This document shows, piece by piece, positions 9,070-17,228 of a DNA stretch of 64,000 nucleotides. Source of the stretch: Oryzomonas sagensis (GTDB lineage: Bacteria > Desulfobacterota > Desulfuromonadia > Geobacterales > Pseudopelobacteraceae); contig NZ_VZRA01000002.1 of NCBI RefSeq assembly GCF_008802355.1, positions 467,642-531,641 of the forward strand, given 5' to 3'. The position numbers were made by a program, and so were the translations under genes. How positions within the stretch are numbered: the first letter of the stretch is position 1; every line of letters begins with the position of its first letter. The notes beneath the pieces are model-generated. The model saw nothing but the letters and a program-made list of their open reading frames with translations, was not told the origin of the DNA and searched no databases.

Positions 9070-10608
9070 TCAGCTATTTGAATGTATATAAATATTTTTA
9101 CCACAAGCACACAAAACAATTATCATTAAAAGTGGTACCAATATTCCTTTATAAGTGTGGTTGATATAATTTAAATAGAGCCATTTAAAATCAAAAATAT
9201 TCATGTATGGTTGAGAAAGTACATCATTATTGTTTGCTAGATATGTTTTTTCAACATAGTTGTAGTTTGATAATTTTTTAGCGGAATCATAAACGAATTT
9301 GACATGATACAAAATCGGCGATCTGCGCCAGTTAAAATAGGTCTCCGTTGGTGGTTCTTGAATGGGCTGCACTCCGTCACCTTGTGCGATGTCAAATTTT
9401 ATATTTTCGTTAAGTTTCAAATAATTAAAGTACCTGTAAGGGCTTATCGATATTGCTGTGATCTGAATTGCCGCCCCTAAAATTACACCCGCGACAATGA
9501 AGGTTTTGAGCTTTCCGGACGGGTTGGAAAGTATGGAGGCTATGGGAATTATGAAATAGGGAATAGTAGCCAGGAGAAATCGTGGCCCCCACGCCCAGTC
9601 CCCATGCCAAAACAAATATTTCGAGTAAAAAGCAAAGTAGGAAATGATGAGAGTGACAAAGCAGAGTGCTATTTTGAAATTTAATTTAAAAAAACAGTAA
9701 ACTGATATGAAAAAGAATAACGTAGGGGGTGAATAAAAGAAGAAGCCTTTTCCTGGGCTGAAGAGAAGCCCGGTTAAGCCAATAATAGTATTTGTGCCAG
9801 CAAAAATATTTAGCCCCCACTTTGTTGCCATGATTCCATAGCCGGTTTCAAATACTGAACCAAATCTATAATAATTATACCACATGTTCAAGGCTGCAAA
9901 TGGAGTCAGGCATATACAAAAAAGGCAAATACATGTTACTATTTGTTTTAGCTTGTCTTGATAAAACTCGCTAAAGATATATTCTAAGAGCAGTAATGTA
10001 AGTACTGCTGGAATAGCAATGACTGCATTTATTCGTGTTATGACAGCCATGCCGATAGAAAAGGCTGAATAAATTATATATGAAGTTTTTTGGGTAATTG
10101 TGTGCTTGTGCATGCAATAAACTGAAAAAAGTATAAAGAGTGTTTCAATGCTTTGATCACCTGGGTCTTTAGCATAGTAGCAGGCCATTGTAGTAAAACC
10201 ATAAATAAAAGATATTGTCAGGCTGATACGTTTTGAATATCCAATGGAAGATGTAAATACATACATTAAGCAGTTTGTAGATGCGCTGATGGTCACATTT
10301 ACCAATGGTATCAATGTCGCCGGTTCAATATGTAACAATTTACCTAAAAGGTAAAACGGAATACCCAGCAACACGGAACCTATTCCAAACCAAGAATAAT
10401 CTCGACCATCAACGCCTTTGACGCCGCTACCAGTTGGGACGTTGAAATCGAAGTGATTTGTTAGAGACGACAAAACATCAACTCTAGCCTGGCCGACATC
10501 AAAGATATTCAGACCCGATAAAATCAGTAAGTAAAAAGCTAACGAAAATAGAAAAATGTCGATAATTAGCAGGTTGCTACTTCTGTCACTACTGTTTGAG
10601 TTCATCAT
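9070..10608 (-). CDS. Polytopic membrane protein, probable lipid-linked glycosyltransferase (GT39/GT83-like)
   Basis: The 512-residue product has about ten or more hydrophobic segments and a short charged region near residue 400. The pattern (early DVGQARVDVLSSL with acidic residues in the first outer loop, then many helices) resembles GT-C enzymes that move sugars from polyprenyl phosphate donors on the outer side of the membrane. It precedes the DPM1-like gene by 97 bases on the same strand, which fits a donor synthase and user pair for surface glycan or protein modification. No family motif is decisive. Base composition is clearly AT-rich. Confidence 0.55.
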   Translation of the reverse strand: MMNSNSSDRSSNLLIIDIFLFSLAFYLLILSGLNIFDVGQARVDVLSSLTNHFDFNVPTGSGVKGVDGRDYSWFGIGSVLLGIPFYLLGKLLHIEPATLIPLVNVTISASTNCLMYVFTSSIGYSKRISLTISFIYGFTTMACYYAKDPGDQSIETLFILFSVYCMHKHTITQKTSYIIYSAFSIGMAVITRINAVIAIPAVLTLLLLEYIFSEFYQDKLKQIVTCICLFCICLTPFAALNMWYNYYRFGSVFETGYGIMATKWGLNIFAGTNTIIGLTGLLFSPGKGFFFYSPPTLFFFISVYCFFKLNFKIALCFVTLIISYFAFYSKYLFWHGDWAWGPRFLLATIPYFIIPIASILSNPSGKLKTFIVAGVILGAAIQITAISISPYRYFNYLKLNENIKFDIAQGDGVQPIQEPPTETYFNWRRSPILYHVKFVYDSAKKLSNYNYVEKTYLANNNDVLSQPYMNIFDFKWLYLNYINHTYKGILVPLLMIIVLCACGKNIYIHSNS

Positions 10609-11019
10609 ATTTTTATCCGCCGCCGAATAAAGCTATCCGAACTTGACTGCATGACAGTCGCAAAACCATTGTGATGGGCTTTTTAATGGTGCGCCTCCAA
10701 AATCGGAAGATGCTCCTTGCACAAAAAGAATCAGCATCACGCGACGTTGCCCCTGACACGTTTCAAAATTATTGCATAATTTTTTTGCTGCGCAAGCCGA
10801 CTCCCTAAATTACTGCTTAACAATATTTCTGGTAGGGCGCATGGTTAACGCAAATTCATGAAAATTCCTGAGGGAGTGTTGTGAGTTGGCGTAAGTGGAG
10901 ATAGGATGCCGATTATCCAGCAGGTGTGTGCGTTAAATATTGACTAGGCCACCTATGTGACCGGAATCACTATGTGTGGTGTGGTTGATCTTTTAGACCT
11001 TAAAAGCATTTAATAGAAA
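10609..11019. other. Intergenic region without recognised gene
   Basis: About 410 bases between the low-GC membrane gene and the tRNA-Arg terminator. Base composition falls between that of the island and that of the rest of the window. No open frame with a ribosome site, no repeat family seen elsewhere in the window, and no copy of the tRNA 3' end was noticed. Confidence 0.5.
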
Positions 11020-11049
11020 AGGCCCCTGCAAATATTTTTGCAGGGGCCT
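11020..11049 (-). terminator. Terminator of tRNA-Arg
   Basis: A perfect 11-bp stem AGGCCCCTGCA (11020-11030) with TGCAGGGGCCT (11039-11049) and an 8-base loop. It lies ten bases after the tRNA 3' end. Reading minus, TTTTC follows the stem; reading plus, GTTTTTT follows, so it could act in both directions. Confidence 0.85.
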
Positions 11050-11058
11050 GTTTTTTAT

Positions 11059-11135
11059 TGGCGTCCCCGAGACGATTCGAACGTCCGACCCCTTCCTTAG
11101 GAGGGAAGTGCTCTATCCTGCTGAGCTACGGGGAC
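11059..11135 (-). tRNA. tRNA-Arg (anticodon CCT)
   Basis: The minus strand folds as a full 77-nt tRNA. The acceptor stem is GTCCCCG/CGGGGAC with discriminator G and an encoded CCA. The D arm holds GCTCAGCAGGATAGAGC. The anticodon stem CTTCC/GGAAG frames the loop CTCCTAA, giving anticodon CCT, which reads AGG. The T arm contains the usual GTTCGAATC. It sits downstream of apt but has its own promoter and terminator. Confidence 0.96.
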
Positions 11136-11153
11136 AGATAGAAATGAGGGACT

Positions 11154-11182
11154 TTTATAGCAGAGTTGCGCCCCGGTTTCAA
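11154..11182 (-). promoter_or_regulatory. Promoter of tRNA-Arg
   Basis: On the minus strand TTGAAA (11182-11177) and TATAAA (11159-11154) are 17 bases apart. The predicted start lies about 12 bases before the tRNA 5' end. It falls between the end of apt and the tRNA. Confidence 0.65.
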
Positions 11183-11196
11183 GCGAAACGCTCGCC

Positions 11197-11712
11197 TCAG
11201 AACTTGAGCAGCGAGAAAACCTTACCCTCGGGCAGCCTTTTGCGCCCTTCCAGGAATTCCAACTCGGCCATGAAGCAGCAATCAACCAACTCACCCCCCA
11301 TGCTCTGCACCAGATCCACCACCGCAGACATGGTGCCGCCGGTGGCCAACAGGTCGTCGGCGATCAGGATGCGCTCGCCCGGCTTGATGGCGTCCTTGTG
11401 GATCTCCAGGGTGTCGGTGCCGTATTCCAGGGCATAGGTCTTGCTGAAGGTCTCCGAGGGGAGCTTGCCCGGTTTGCGCACCAGCACGATGCCGGCCCCC
11501 AGTTTGTAGGCCAGGGCCGAACCGATGATGAAACCGCGGGCCTCCACGCCGATCACCTTGTCCACGCGCTTGCCGATGTAGTGGTGGGACAGCAGGTCGA
11601 TCATACGGTGGTAGGATTTGGCGTCCTGCAGCAGGGTGGTGATATCCTTGAAGACGATCCCCTTCTTGGGAAAGTCGTGGATGTCGCGGATGATGCTCTT
11701 CAACTCGTCCAT
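11197..11712 (-). CDS. apt: Adenine phosphoribosyltransferase
   Basis: The 171-residue protein matches Apt over its full length: [15 protein letters not shown] near the start, [18 protein letters not shown], and the PRPP-binding loop [14 protein letters not shown]. It salvages adenine with PRPP to give AMP in the cytoplasm. AAGGAGC lies ten bases before ATG 11712. The gene follows rpoS by 224 bases on the same strand, with a dispersed repeat (11871-11909) between them, so its link to the rpoS operon is uncertain. Confidence 0.96.
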   Translation of the reverse strand: MDELKSIIRDIHDFPKKGIVFKDITTLLQDAKSYHRMIDLLSHHYIGKRVDKVIGVEARGFIIGSALAYKLGAGIVLVRKPGKLPSETFSKTYALEYGTDTLEIHKDAIKPGERILIADDLLATGGTMSAVVDLVQSMGGELVDCCFMAELEFLEGRKRLPEGKVFSLLKF

Positions 11713-11870
11713 CAGGTTTGTGCTCCTTATCGGTAGGTAAATTCGCTACGTGTGCGTGGTGCCAAACGGTTTATCCGGGAAAAACCTCTTGCCACGGAGA
11801 GTGGGGCAAAATTCAAGAAACTCCAAAAACATCTGGTTGGAATGGTACTTTTATCCAAAAGTTTTTGCTT

Positions 11871-11909
11871 TCTCTGTGGACCTCTGTGTCTCCGTGTCTC
11901 TGTGGCGGA
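11871..11909. repeat. Dispersed repeat of the CTCTGTGTCTCCGTG type
   Basis: A short pyrimidine-purine alternating unit (CTCTGTGTCTCCGTGTCTC, then TGTGGCGGATG). Near-identical copies occur at 48987-49022 (opposite strand) and 55684-55715, and a weaker one near 34098-34128. All lie between genes. Confidence 0.75.
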
Positions 11910-11936
11910 TGTCAGCCTTTTTCTTTTCTCCAGGTC

Positions 11937-12920
11937 TCAGCTCTCCGAGAGCTTACGCAGTTTTTCCAGGCACTTGGCCTCGATCTGGCGGATGCGTTCC
12001 CGGGTGACGCCGAAGCTCTGGCCGATGGTGTCCAAGGTCTGGGGCTCCTTGTCGTCCAGGCCGAACCGCAGGGTCAGGATCTTCTGCTCGTTCTCGGTCA
12101 GGTCCTCGAAGAGGCGGGAGATCAGCTCGAAGCGGTTGACGTTCTCCAAAAGGTCGGACGGCGACACCAGAGAGTTGTCCTCGATGGTGTCGATGAGGAA
12201 GAAGTCGTTGCCGTCCCCGATGGGGGTCTCCATGGAACAGGTGCGCCGCAGCAGGGTCATGAGCCGGCGGGTGTAGGCCACCTTGGCCTTCATGGCGTCG
12301 GCCACCTCCTGGACGGACGGCTCCCGTTGCAGGGTCTGGGAGAGGGCGCGGGTGACCTTGAGCATGCGGTTGATGTCGTCGGAGACGTGGACCGGCAGGC
12401 GGATCGTCCGGGACTGGTTGACCAGGGAGCGTTCGATGGCCTGGCGGATCCACCAGGTGGCGTAGGTGGAGAAGCGGCACTCCTTGGCCAGGTTGAACCG
12501 TTCCACCGCCTTGATCAACCCGAGGTTTCCCTCCTCGATCAGGTCCAGGAAGGGGAGGCCGCGGTTGATGTAGCGTTTGGCGATCTTGACCACCAGCCGC
12601 AGGTTGGACTCGATCATCTTGTCCCGGGCGGCCTTGTCCCCCTTTTCGATGCTGCGGGCCAAGGCCTTCTCCGCCTCGGCGGTCAGCAGGGGGGTGCGCT
12701 GGATGTCCCGCAGGTAGATCTTGATGGCGTCGTCGAAGCTCTCCAGCTCTTCTGGGGGGAGCTTCTCTTCAACCGCCTCTTCCTCTTCTTCGGCGGCCGC
12801 TTCGTCGTCCGGGAATTCCAGCGGCTCGTCCACATCGTCCAGGGCCAGGGTCACGCCGACCGTGGGCTCTTTTTCCAGAAAGATGTTGTTTTCCGTATCC
12901 AGAAGGTGGTCACGCTGCAT
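11937..12920 (-). CDS. rpoS: RNA polymerase sigma factor RpoS
   Basis: The 327-residue group 2 sigma-70 factor has an acidic N terminus, region 1.2 (DAIKIYLRDIQRTPLLT), region 2 (NLRLVVKIAKRY, then FSTYATWWIRQAIERS), region 3 and region 4 with its helix-turn-helix (LDTIGQSFGVTRERIRQIE). It directs general stress and stationary-phase transcription. ATG 12920 is preferred since GAGGG lies seven bases before it and it falls 17 bases after the pcm stop; an upstream ATG at 12959 would overlap pcm. The surE-pcm-rpoS order supports rpoS over another group 2 factor; nlpD is absent between pcm and rpoS. Confidence 0.92.
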   Translation of the reverse strand: MQRDHLLDTENNIFLEKEPTVGVTLALDDVDEPLEFPDDEAAAEEEEEAVEEKLPPEELESFDDAIKIYLRDIQRTPLLTAEAEKALARSIEKGDKAARDKMIESNLRLVVKIAKRYINRGLPFLDLIEEGNLGLIKAVERFNLAKECRFSTYATWWIRQAIERSLVNQSRTIRLPVHVSDDINRMLKVTRALSQTLQREPSVQEVADAMKAKVAYTRRLMTLLRRTCSMETPIGDGNDFFLIDTIEDNSLVSPSDLLENVNRFELISRLFEDLTENEQKILTLRFGLDDKEPQTLDTIGQSFGVTRERIRQIEAKCLEKLRKLSES

Positions 12921-12937
12921 GGTCGGCCCTCGCTCTT

Positions 12938-13600
12938 TTACGTGCGCTCTATCTGCCATCCTTGTCGCCCGATCAGGGGGACGAAACGGCAGCCGACCGA
13001 TGCTTCGGTCACCAGGGTTCCGTCCGGTTCCTTCACGACCCTGAGCAGGCGTTGCTCGATCTCGTTCCCCACCGGGATCACCAACCTGCCCCCCACGGCC
13101 AATTGGTCGGTGAGCACGCTCGGCACGTCGGGAGCCCCGGCCGTCACCATGATGGCGTCGAAGGGGGCCTCTTCCTCCCAGCCGATGGGGCTGTCGTGAC
13201 TGTCGTTGATCTTCAGCTTAACATTGAAAAGCCCGAGGGAATCCAGGCATTTCCTGGCCCGCATAGCCAGGGGGCGGATGCGCTCGGCGGTGCAGACCCG
13301 GTCGGCCAGGGTCGCCAGGATGGCGGTCTGGTAGCCGGAGCCGGTGCCGATCTCCAGCACCTTCTCCGTGCCGGTCAGGCCCAAGAGTTCGGTCATCAGG
13401 GCCACCATGAAGGGCTGGGAGATGGTCTGCTTTTCGCCGATGGGAAGGGGGGTGTCGCTGTAGGCCTGGGCGGCGAAGGCCTCCTGGACGAAGATGTGAC
13501 GCGGGATCTTGAGCATGGCGTCGATGACCCGGCGGTCGTCGATGCCGCGCGCGATGATCTGCTCCTTGACCATCCGTTTTCTGGCGATATCGTAGTTCAT
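12938..13600 (-). CDS. pcm: Protein-L-isoaspartate O-methyltransferase
   Basis: The 220-residue enzyme shows the Pcm SAM site [13 protein letters not shown] and the N-terminal [18 protein letters not shown] and [15 protein letters not shown] segments. It methylates isoaspartyl residues in damaged cytoplasmic proteins to start their repair with SAM. It lies between surE and rpoS on the minus strand, an arrangement seen in many proteobacteria. This places protein repair and stationary-phase control in one transcription unit. Confidence 0.96.
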   Translation of the reverse strand: MNYDIARKRMVKEQIIARGIDDRRVIDAMLKIPRHIFVQEAFAAQAYSDTPLPIGEKQTISQPFMVALMTELLGLTGTEKVLEIGTGSGYQTAILATLADRVCTAERIRPLAMRARKCLDSLGLFNVKLKINDSHDSPIGWEEEAPFDAIMVTAGAPDVPSVLTDQLAVGGRLVIPVGNEIEQRLLRVVKEPDGTLVTEASVGCRFVPLIGRQGWQIERT

Positions 13601-13661
13601 GGTTGTGCGCCCCGTAAGAAGGCGGCACTATACCAAAGGCGTGCGGGTATGTCCAGTCGCG

Positions 13662-14411
13662 TCACAGGGGCCATTGGGAAAGAACCTTCAGGGAGTCGTG
13701 GTTGGTCAGGTCCAGGTGGAGCGGCGTGACGGATACGTGCTTGCGGTTGATGGCATGGAAGTCGGTCCCCTCTTCGTCGTTGAATGCCGGCTCCACGCTG
13801 CCGATCCAGTAGTATTTGCGCCCCCGGGGGTCGGTCTTGTCGATGATCGTACCCACGAAGGAGCGTTTGCCCTGGCGGGTGATGAGCGTGGGCTGCATCT
13901 CTTCGGCCGGGCAGTTGGGGATGTTGACGTTGAGGAAGGTGTCGGCCGGCAGGCCGTTGGCCGTGACCTGGCGGGCGATGCCCAGGGCCACCCGGGCGGC
14001 TGCGTCGAAGTGCCCCTGGCGTTCGAAGGCAAGGGTGGCCAGGGAGACGGCGATGGCCGGGATGCCCATGAGATTGGCCTCCATGGCGGCCGCCACGGTG
14101 CCCGAATAGGTCACGTCGTCCCCCAGGTTGGCGCCGTGGTTGATGCCGGAGACCACCAGGTCGGGGCGATGGGGGAGCAGGCTGTGGATGGCCATGTTGA
14201 CGCAGTCGGTGGGGGTGCCGTCCACGGCGTAGAACCCCTTGCGCAGCTCGAAGACCCGCAGCGGCGCGTGCAGGGTGAGGGAGTGGCCGACGGCGCTCCG
14301 TTCCCGATCCGGTGCGACGACCGTCACGGTCCCCAGTTCGCCCAGGGCCGCAGCCAGGGCGATGATGCCGGGAGCGTTGATGCCGTCGTCGTTTGTGACC
14401 ATGATGTGCAT
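13662..14411 (-). CDS. surE: 5'/3'-nucleotidase SurE
   Basis: The 249-residue protein starts MHIMVTNDDGINAPG, carrying the metal-binding DD pair of SurE, and later has SGINHGANLGDDVTYSGTV. SurE dephosphorylates nucleoside monophosphates and short polyphosphates in the cytoplasm. The start at 14411 fits the conserved N terminus and an AGGAT site; an open frame runs 20 codons further upstream but is not conserved in character. First gene of the minus-strand surE-pcm-rpoS unit. Confidence 0.95.
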   Translation of the reverse strand: MHIMVTNDDGINAPGIIALAAALGELGTVTVVAPDRERSAVGHSLTLHAPLRVFELRKGFYAVDGTPTDCVNMAIHSLLPHRPDLVVSGINHGANLGDDVTYSGTVAAAMEANLMGIPAIAVSLATLAFERQGHFDAAARVALGIARQVTANGLPADTFLNVNIPNCPAEEMQPTLITRQGKRSFVGTIIDKTDPRGRKYYWIGSVEPAFNDEEGTDFHAINRKHVSVTPLHLDLTNHDSLKVLSQWPL

Positions 14412-14726
14412 GGAATAGATCCTGTGTGGCGTGTTGCGATACCAAACAGTTATCGCACAGAAACGGGGCATAAATCAAGGTGTGGATTGCCCCGTCCCGG
14501 AAGCCGCGCCTGAGCCCGTGACGCCCTCACGGCTTCGCTCGCTCCTCTGCCTCTGTCCTGGCGTGGCCGGTCGTGTTTCCATCAGGGCGGAGGACGAACG
14601 GCGCAGGCGGCATGGCGCACCCGGTTCATGTTTTGTGTTTACAAAATAATCCTAACTGGGTACATTCGGAAGCAAACATGGTTTTGAAGGATAGGACATC
14701 CATACGCATATCGGGAGGTTAGGACT
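14412..14726. other. Divergent intergenic region between surE and the quinone oxidoreductase
   Basis: These 315 bases separate two divergent genes. The right part becomes AT-rich and carries the promoter at 14638-14666. In the left part a palindromic stretch CCGTGACGCCCTCACGG is visible near 14516. No further gene or RNA could be supported. Confidence 0.5.
14638..14666 (+). promoter_or_regulatory. Likely promoter for the quinone oxidoreductase gene
   Basis: TTTACA (14638-14643) and TACATT (14661-14666) are separated by 17 bases in an AT-rich patch. The leader to ATG 14727 would be about 55 bases. Confidence 0.5.
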
Positions 14727-15713
14727 ATGAAAGCGGTTTTGATGGAAGGTTTCGGCGGCGTGGAGGTGCTCAAGGTGGGCGAGGTGGCACGCCCGGTCCC
14801 GGGCGAGGGGCAGGTGCTGATCAAGGTGCACGCCACCAGCGTCAACCGTCCCGATCTGGTGCAGCGCGAGGGTAAATACCCGCCGCCGCCGGGGGATTCG
14901 GAGATTCTGGGCCTGGAGGTCGCAGGCACGGTGGAGGAGGTGGGGACGGGGGTCACCGGCTGGCAGGTGGGGCAGCGGGTCGTGTCCCTGGTGGGCGGGG
15001 GGGGATATGCGGAATACGCCGTGGCCTATGCCTGCCACCTGATGCCCATCCCGGAGTCCATGTCCTTCGAGGAGGCGGCCTGTATCTGCGAGTCCTACAT
15101 CACCGCGTTTCTGAACGTCTTTATGATCGGCGAGTTCCAGGACCGGCAGACCGCCATCCTGCACGGCGGGGGGGGCGGCGTCAATACGGCGGCGATCCAG
15201 CTCTGCCGGGCCCTTGCCCCGTCCAGCAAGCTGATCGTGACCGCGTCGCCGGAGAAGATGGAGCGGGTGCGTCAGGTGGGCGCGGATTTCCTGATCAATT
15301 TCCGGGAGACCCCGGATTTTACCGAGGTGGTGAAGGAGTACACCAACAAGAAGGGGGTGGACCTGATCCTGGACCACGTGGGGGCCAAGTACCTGGCGCC
15401 CAACATGAACTCCCTGGCCTACAAGGGGCGGTTGGTGATCATCGGCGTGGTCAGCGGCATCAAGGCCGAGCTCAACCTGGCCCTGATGATGGTGAAGCGG
15501 CAGCAGATCATCGGCTCGGTGCTCCGGTCCCGGCCGGTCGCGGAAAAGGGGGAGATCGTGGCCGAGTTCACCCGCCGCGCCCTGCCCAAGTTCGCCGACC
15601 GCACCATTGTGCCGATCATCGAGAAGGTCTTCACCATCGACCAGGTGGTGGATGCCCACCGCATGATGGAAGAGGACAAGCACTTCGGCAAGATCGTCCT
15701 GAAGATCCAGTAG
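14727..15713 (+). CDS. NAD(P)H quinone oxidoreductase, zinc-free MDR family (PIG3-like)
   Basis: This 328-residue medium-chain dehydrogenase/reductase has SVNRPDLVQREGKYPPPPG at the substrate side, LGLEVAGTVEEVG, and a nucleotide-binding loop around AILHGGGGGVNTAAIQL. No structural zinc cysteines are present. The PPPPG segment is typical of the PIG3/TP53I3-type quinone reductases, which pass electrons from NADPH to quinones. GGGAGG precedes ATG 14727. It appears to be a single-gene unit followed by tandem palindromic repeats. Confidence 0.88.
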   Translation: MKAVLMEGFGGVEVLKVGEVARPVPGEGQVLIKVHATSVNRPDLVQREGKYPPPPGDSEILGLEVAGTVEEVGTGVTGWQVGQRVVSLVGGGGYAEYAVAYACHLMPIPESMSFEEAACICESYITAFLNVFMIGEFQDRQTAILHGGGGGVNTAAIQLCRALAPSSKLIVTASPEKMERVRQVGADFLINFRETPDFTEVVKEYTNKKGVDLILDHVGAKYLAPNMNSLAYKGRLVIIGVVSGIKAELNLALMMVKRQQIIGSVLRSRPVAEKGEIVAEFTRRALPKFADRTIVPIIEKVFTIDQVVDAHRMMEEDKHFGKIVLKIQ

Positions 15714-15721
15714 TATCTAAT

Positions 15722-15845
15722 TCCCTCCCTCAGCGTGGGAGGGGCAGACGGTGAACTGCGGATGGCTACCGCCCCCGGCCCCTCCTAAACTAGGAGGGGA
15801 GGAAAAACGCCCGGATATTTCCCCTCCTTGATAAGGAGGGGGAAG
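15722..15845. repeat. Tandem cluster of three CCCCTCCT palindromic repeats
   Basis: Three hairpins follow one another: CCCTCCC/GGGAGGG near 15723-15744, CCCCTCCTA/TAGGAGGGG at 15779-15799, and CCCCTCCTT/AAGGAGGGG at 15821-15841. The same unit occurs at 36317, 37546 and 54220. It lies between two plus-strand genes. Confidence 0.85.
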
Positions 15846-15926
15846 GGGGTGGTTGAGGATACTGTCCGTTGTTACGGCGTTTGCCCCCCTTTTTATTTCT
15901 CAAAGGATGTGGTAACTCAATTGCCT

Positions 15927-16460
15927 ATGGACGATCTCTTACACAACTACCGCCAATTGATCGCGCGCATCGACGCCCTCTGCCGCGGCATCGTGGATGC
16001 CCTGGGGGAGCAGATCACCTGCTCCGAGGGGTGCAGCGACTGCTGCACGGCCATCAATCTCTTTCCGGTGGAGGCGGCCTCGCTGGCCGCGGCCCTGGAA
16101 GCGCTGCCCGAGGAGGAGGCGGAGGAGATCCGGCGCTACGTGGCCGAACACGCGGAGGATGAGCGTTGCCCGCTGCTCCGCAATCACCGCTGCCTCTTGT
16201 ACGCCGCCCGTCCGGTGGTCTGCCGCACCCACGGTCTCCCCATCATCTACGGCACGGGGCAGGAGCGGCGCATCGACTACTGCCCCCTCAATCTGACCGA
16301 GAGCGAATCGCTCCCCGGTTCCGTGATCATCGATCTGGACAACCTCAACTCGCTCCTGGTGGCGGTCAATGCGCTCTTTCTGTCCCAGTCGGACGCCCAG
16401 GACATGCCCGAACGGTTCACCATCGTCGAGGCGCTCTTGAAACGCACCGATCCCCGTTGA
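15927..16460 (+). CDS. YkgJ-family cysteine cluster protein
   Basis: The 177-residue protein has a cysteine set typical of the YkgJ/CxxCxxCC family: CSEGCSDCC near residue 30, then CPLLRNHRCLLYAARPVVCRTH and a late YCPLN. These cysteines probably bind zinc or an iron-sulfur cluster; the function is unknown. ATG 15927 gives a natural start (MDDLLHNYRQ); the frame is open back to 15828 but that part runs through the repeat cluster. Ribosome site weak (AAGGAT, far upstream). Confidence 0.8.
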   Translation: MDDLLHNYRQLIARIDALCRGIVDALGEQITCSEGCSDCCTAINLFPVEAASLAAALEALPEEEAEEIRRYVAEHAEDERCPLLRNHRCLLYAARPVVCRTHGLPIIYGTGQERRIDYCPLNLTESESLPGSVIIDLDNLNSLLVAVNALFLSQSDAQDMPERFTIVEALLKRTDPR

Positions 16461-16466
16461 CCTGTT

Positions 16467-17099
16467 TTACCCCTTTGCCGGGTAATAGTAACTCATGCAT
16501 AGGTCGCACAGGCCGTGGCTGGTCCGCTCCGGCGGCTGGCTGACCCACGCGGGAATCCAGTCCCAGCGGCCTTCGAGTTGCTGGTGCCTGATGCGGCGGC
16601 AGGCGGCGCACTGGATGACCAACTCGTGTTCGTTGTGGTAGGGGGCCGAATTGGCGCTCGGTTCCACCGGCACGGTGCCCCGGACCGTGTGGGGCATCTC
16701 CACCACCAGGGAGTTGGCAATCAACAGGCCCTGGCCCCCCTTCAGCCGAAAGAGCAGCATGGCGAATTTCCGGTAGATTTCGGCGCTTGAACACTCGTAC
16801 TCGTGGCTGATGCTGTAGGGGCGGGCCGTTACGGTGGTAATGGCCCTGGTGAAAAGTTCGCGGTAGAAGGGGCGCAACTCCGGGGTGGTGACCTCCAACA
16901 CCGACCTGCCGAGGCATTCCGGGGACATGAGCCACGGGGCGCCGCCGTTTTCCCGGGCAAAGCGCACCCACCCCTCGTTGAAGTACGCCAGCCTGAAATC
17001 GGGCCAGACCCCGTAGATGATCTCGCTGCCGTTCCCCTGCCACCCTGTTTCCATGAAATCCAGCAGCCGGTCGAAACCGGGGACGCATACGCCGTTCAT
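16467..17099 (-). CDS. PAS-like sensor protein with C-terminal zinc-finger-like cysteines
   Basis: The 210-residue protein reads as one PAS-type domain (GVWPDFRLAYFNEGWVRFA, then ARPYSISHEYECSSAEIYRKF) followed by CAACRRIRHQQ and SHGLCDLC. That cysteine tail, C-x2-C then SHG-x-C-x2-C, often ends PAS-containing signalling proteins in this group, yet no kinase or GGDEF domain follows here. It could be a small stand-alone sensor or adaptor. The start at 17099 (MNGVCVPGF) has GGAAGG close upstream; the frame stays open much further but overlaps rlmI on the other strand. Confidence 0.65.
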   Translation of the reverse strand: MNGVCVPGFDRLLDFMETGWQGNGSEIIYGVWPDFRLAYFNEGWVRFARENGGAPWLMSPECLGRSVLEVTTPELRPFYRELFTRAITTVTARPYSISHEYECSSAEIYRKFAMLLFRLKGGQGLLIANSLVVEMPHTVRGTVPVEPSANSAPYHNEHELVIQCAACRRIRHQQLEGRWDWIPAWVSQPPERTSHGLCDLCMSYYYPAKG

Positions 17100-17228
17100 G
17101 CCTTCCTGCCTTTCCGGCGCATCGCCGATAAGTGCTGATTTATCATCAATAATGGTGTACAAACGACAGGCTGTCAAGCGGCCGCGCCCCTTTCGGCGGC
17201 AATTGCCAATATCAACCGAGGATACCTT

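Noticed and set aside
8280-11058. Integrated mobile island with att sites at tRNA-Arg
   Set aside because: No integrase, no transposase and no duplicate of the tRNA 3' end was found in the window, so only compositional evidence remains.
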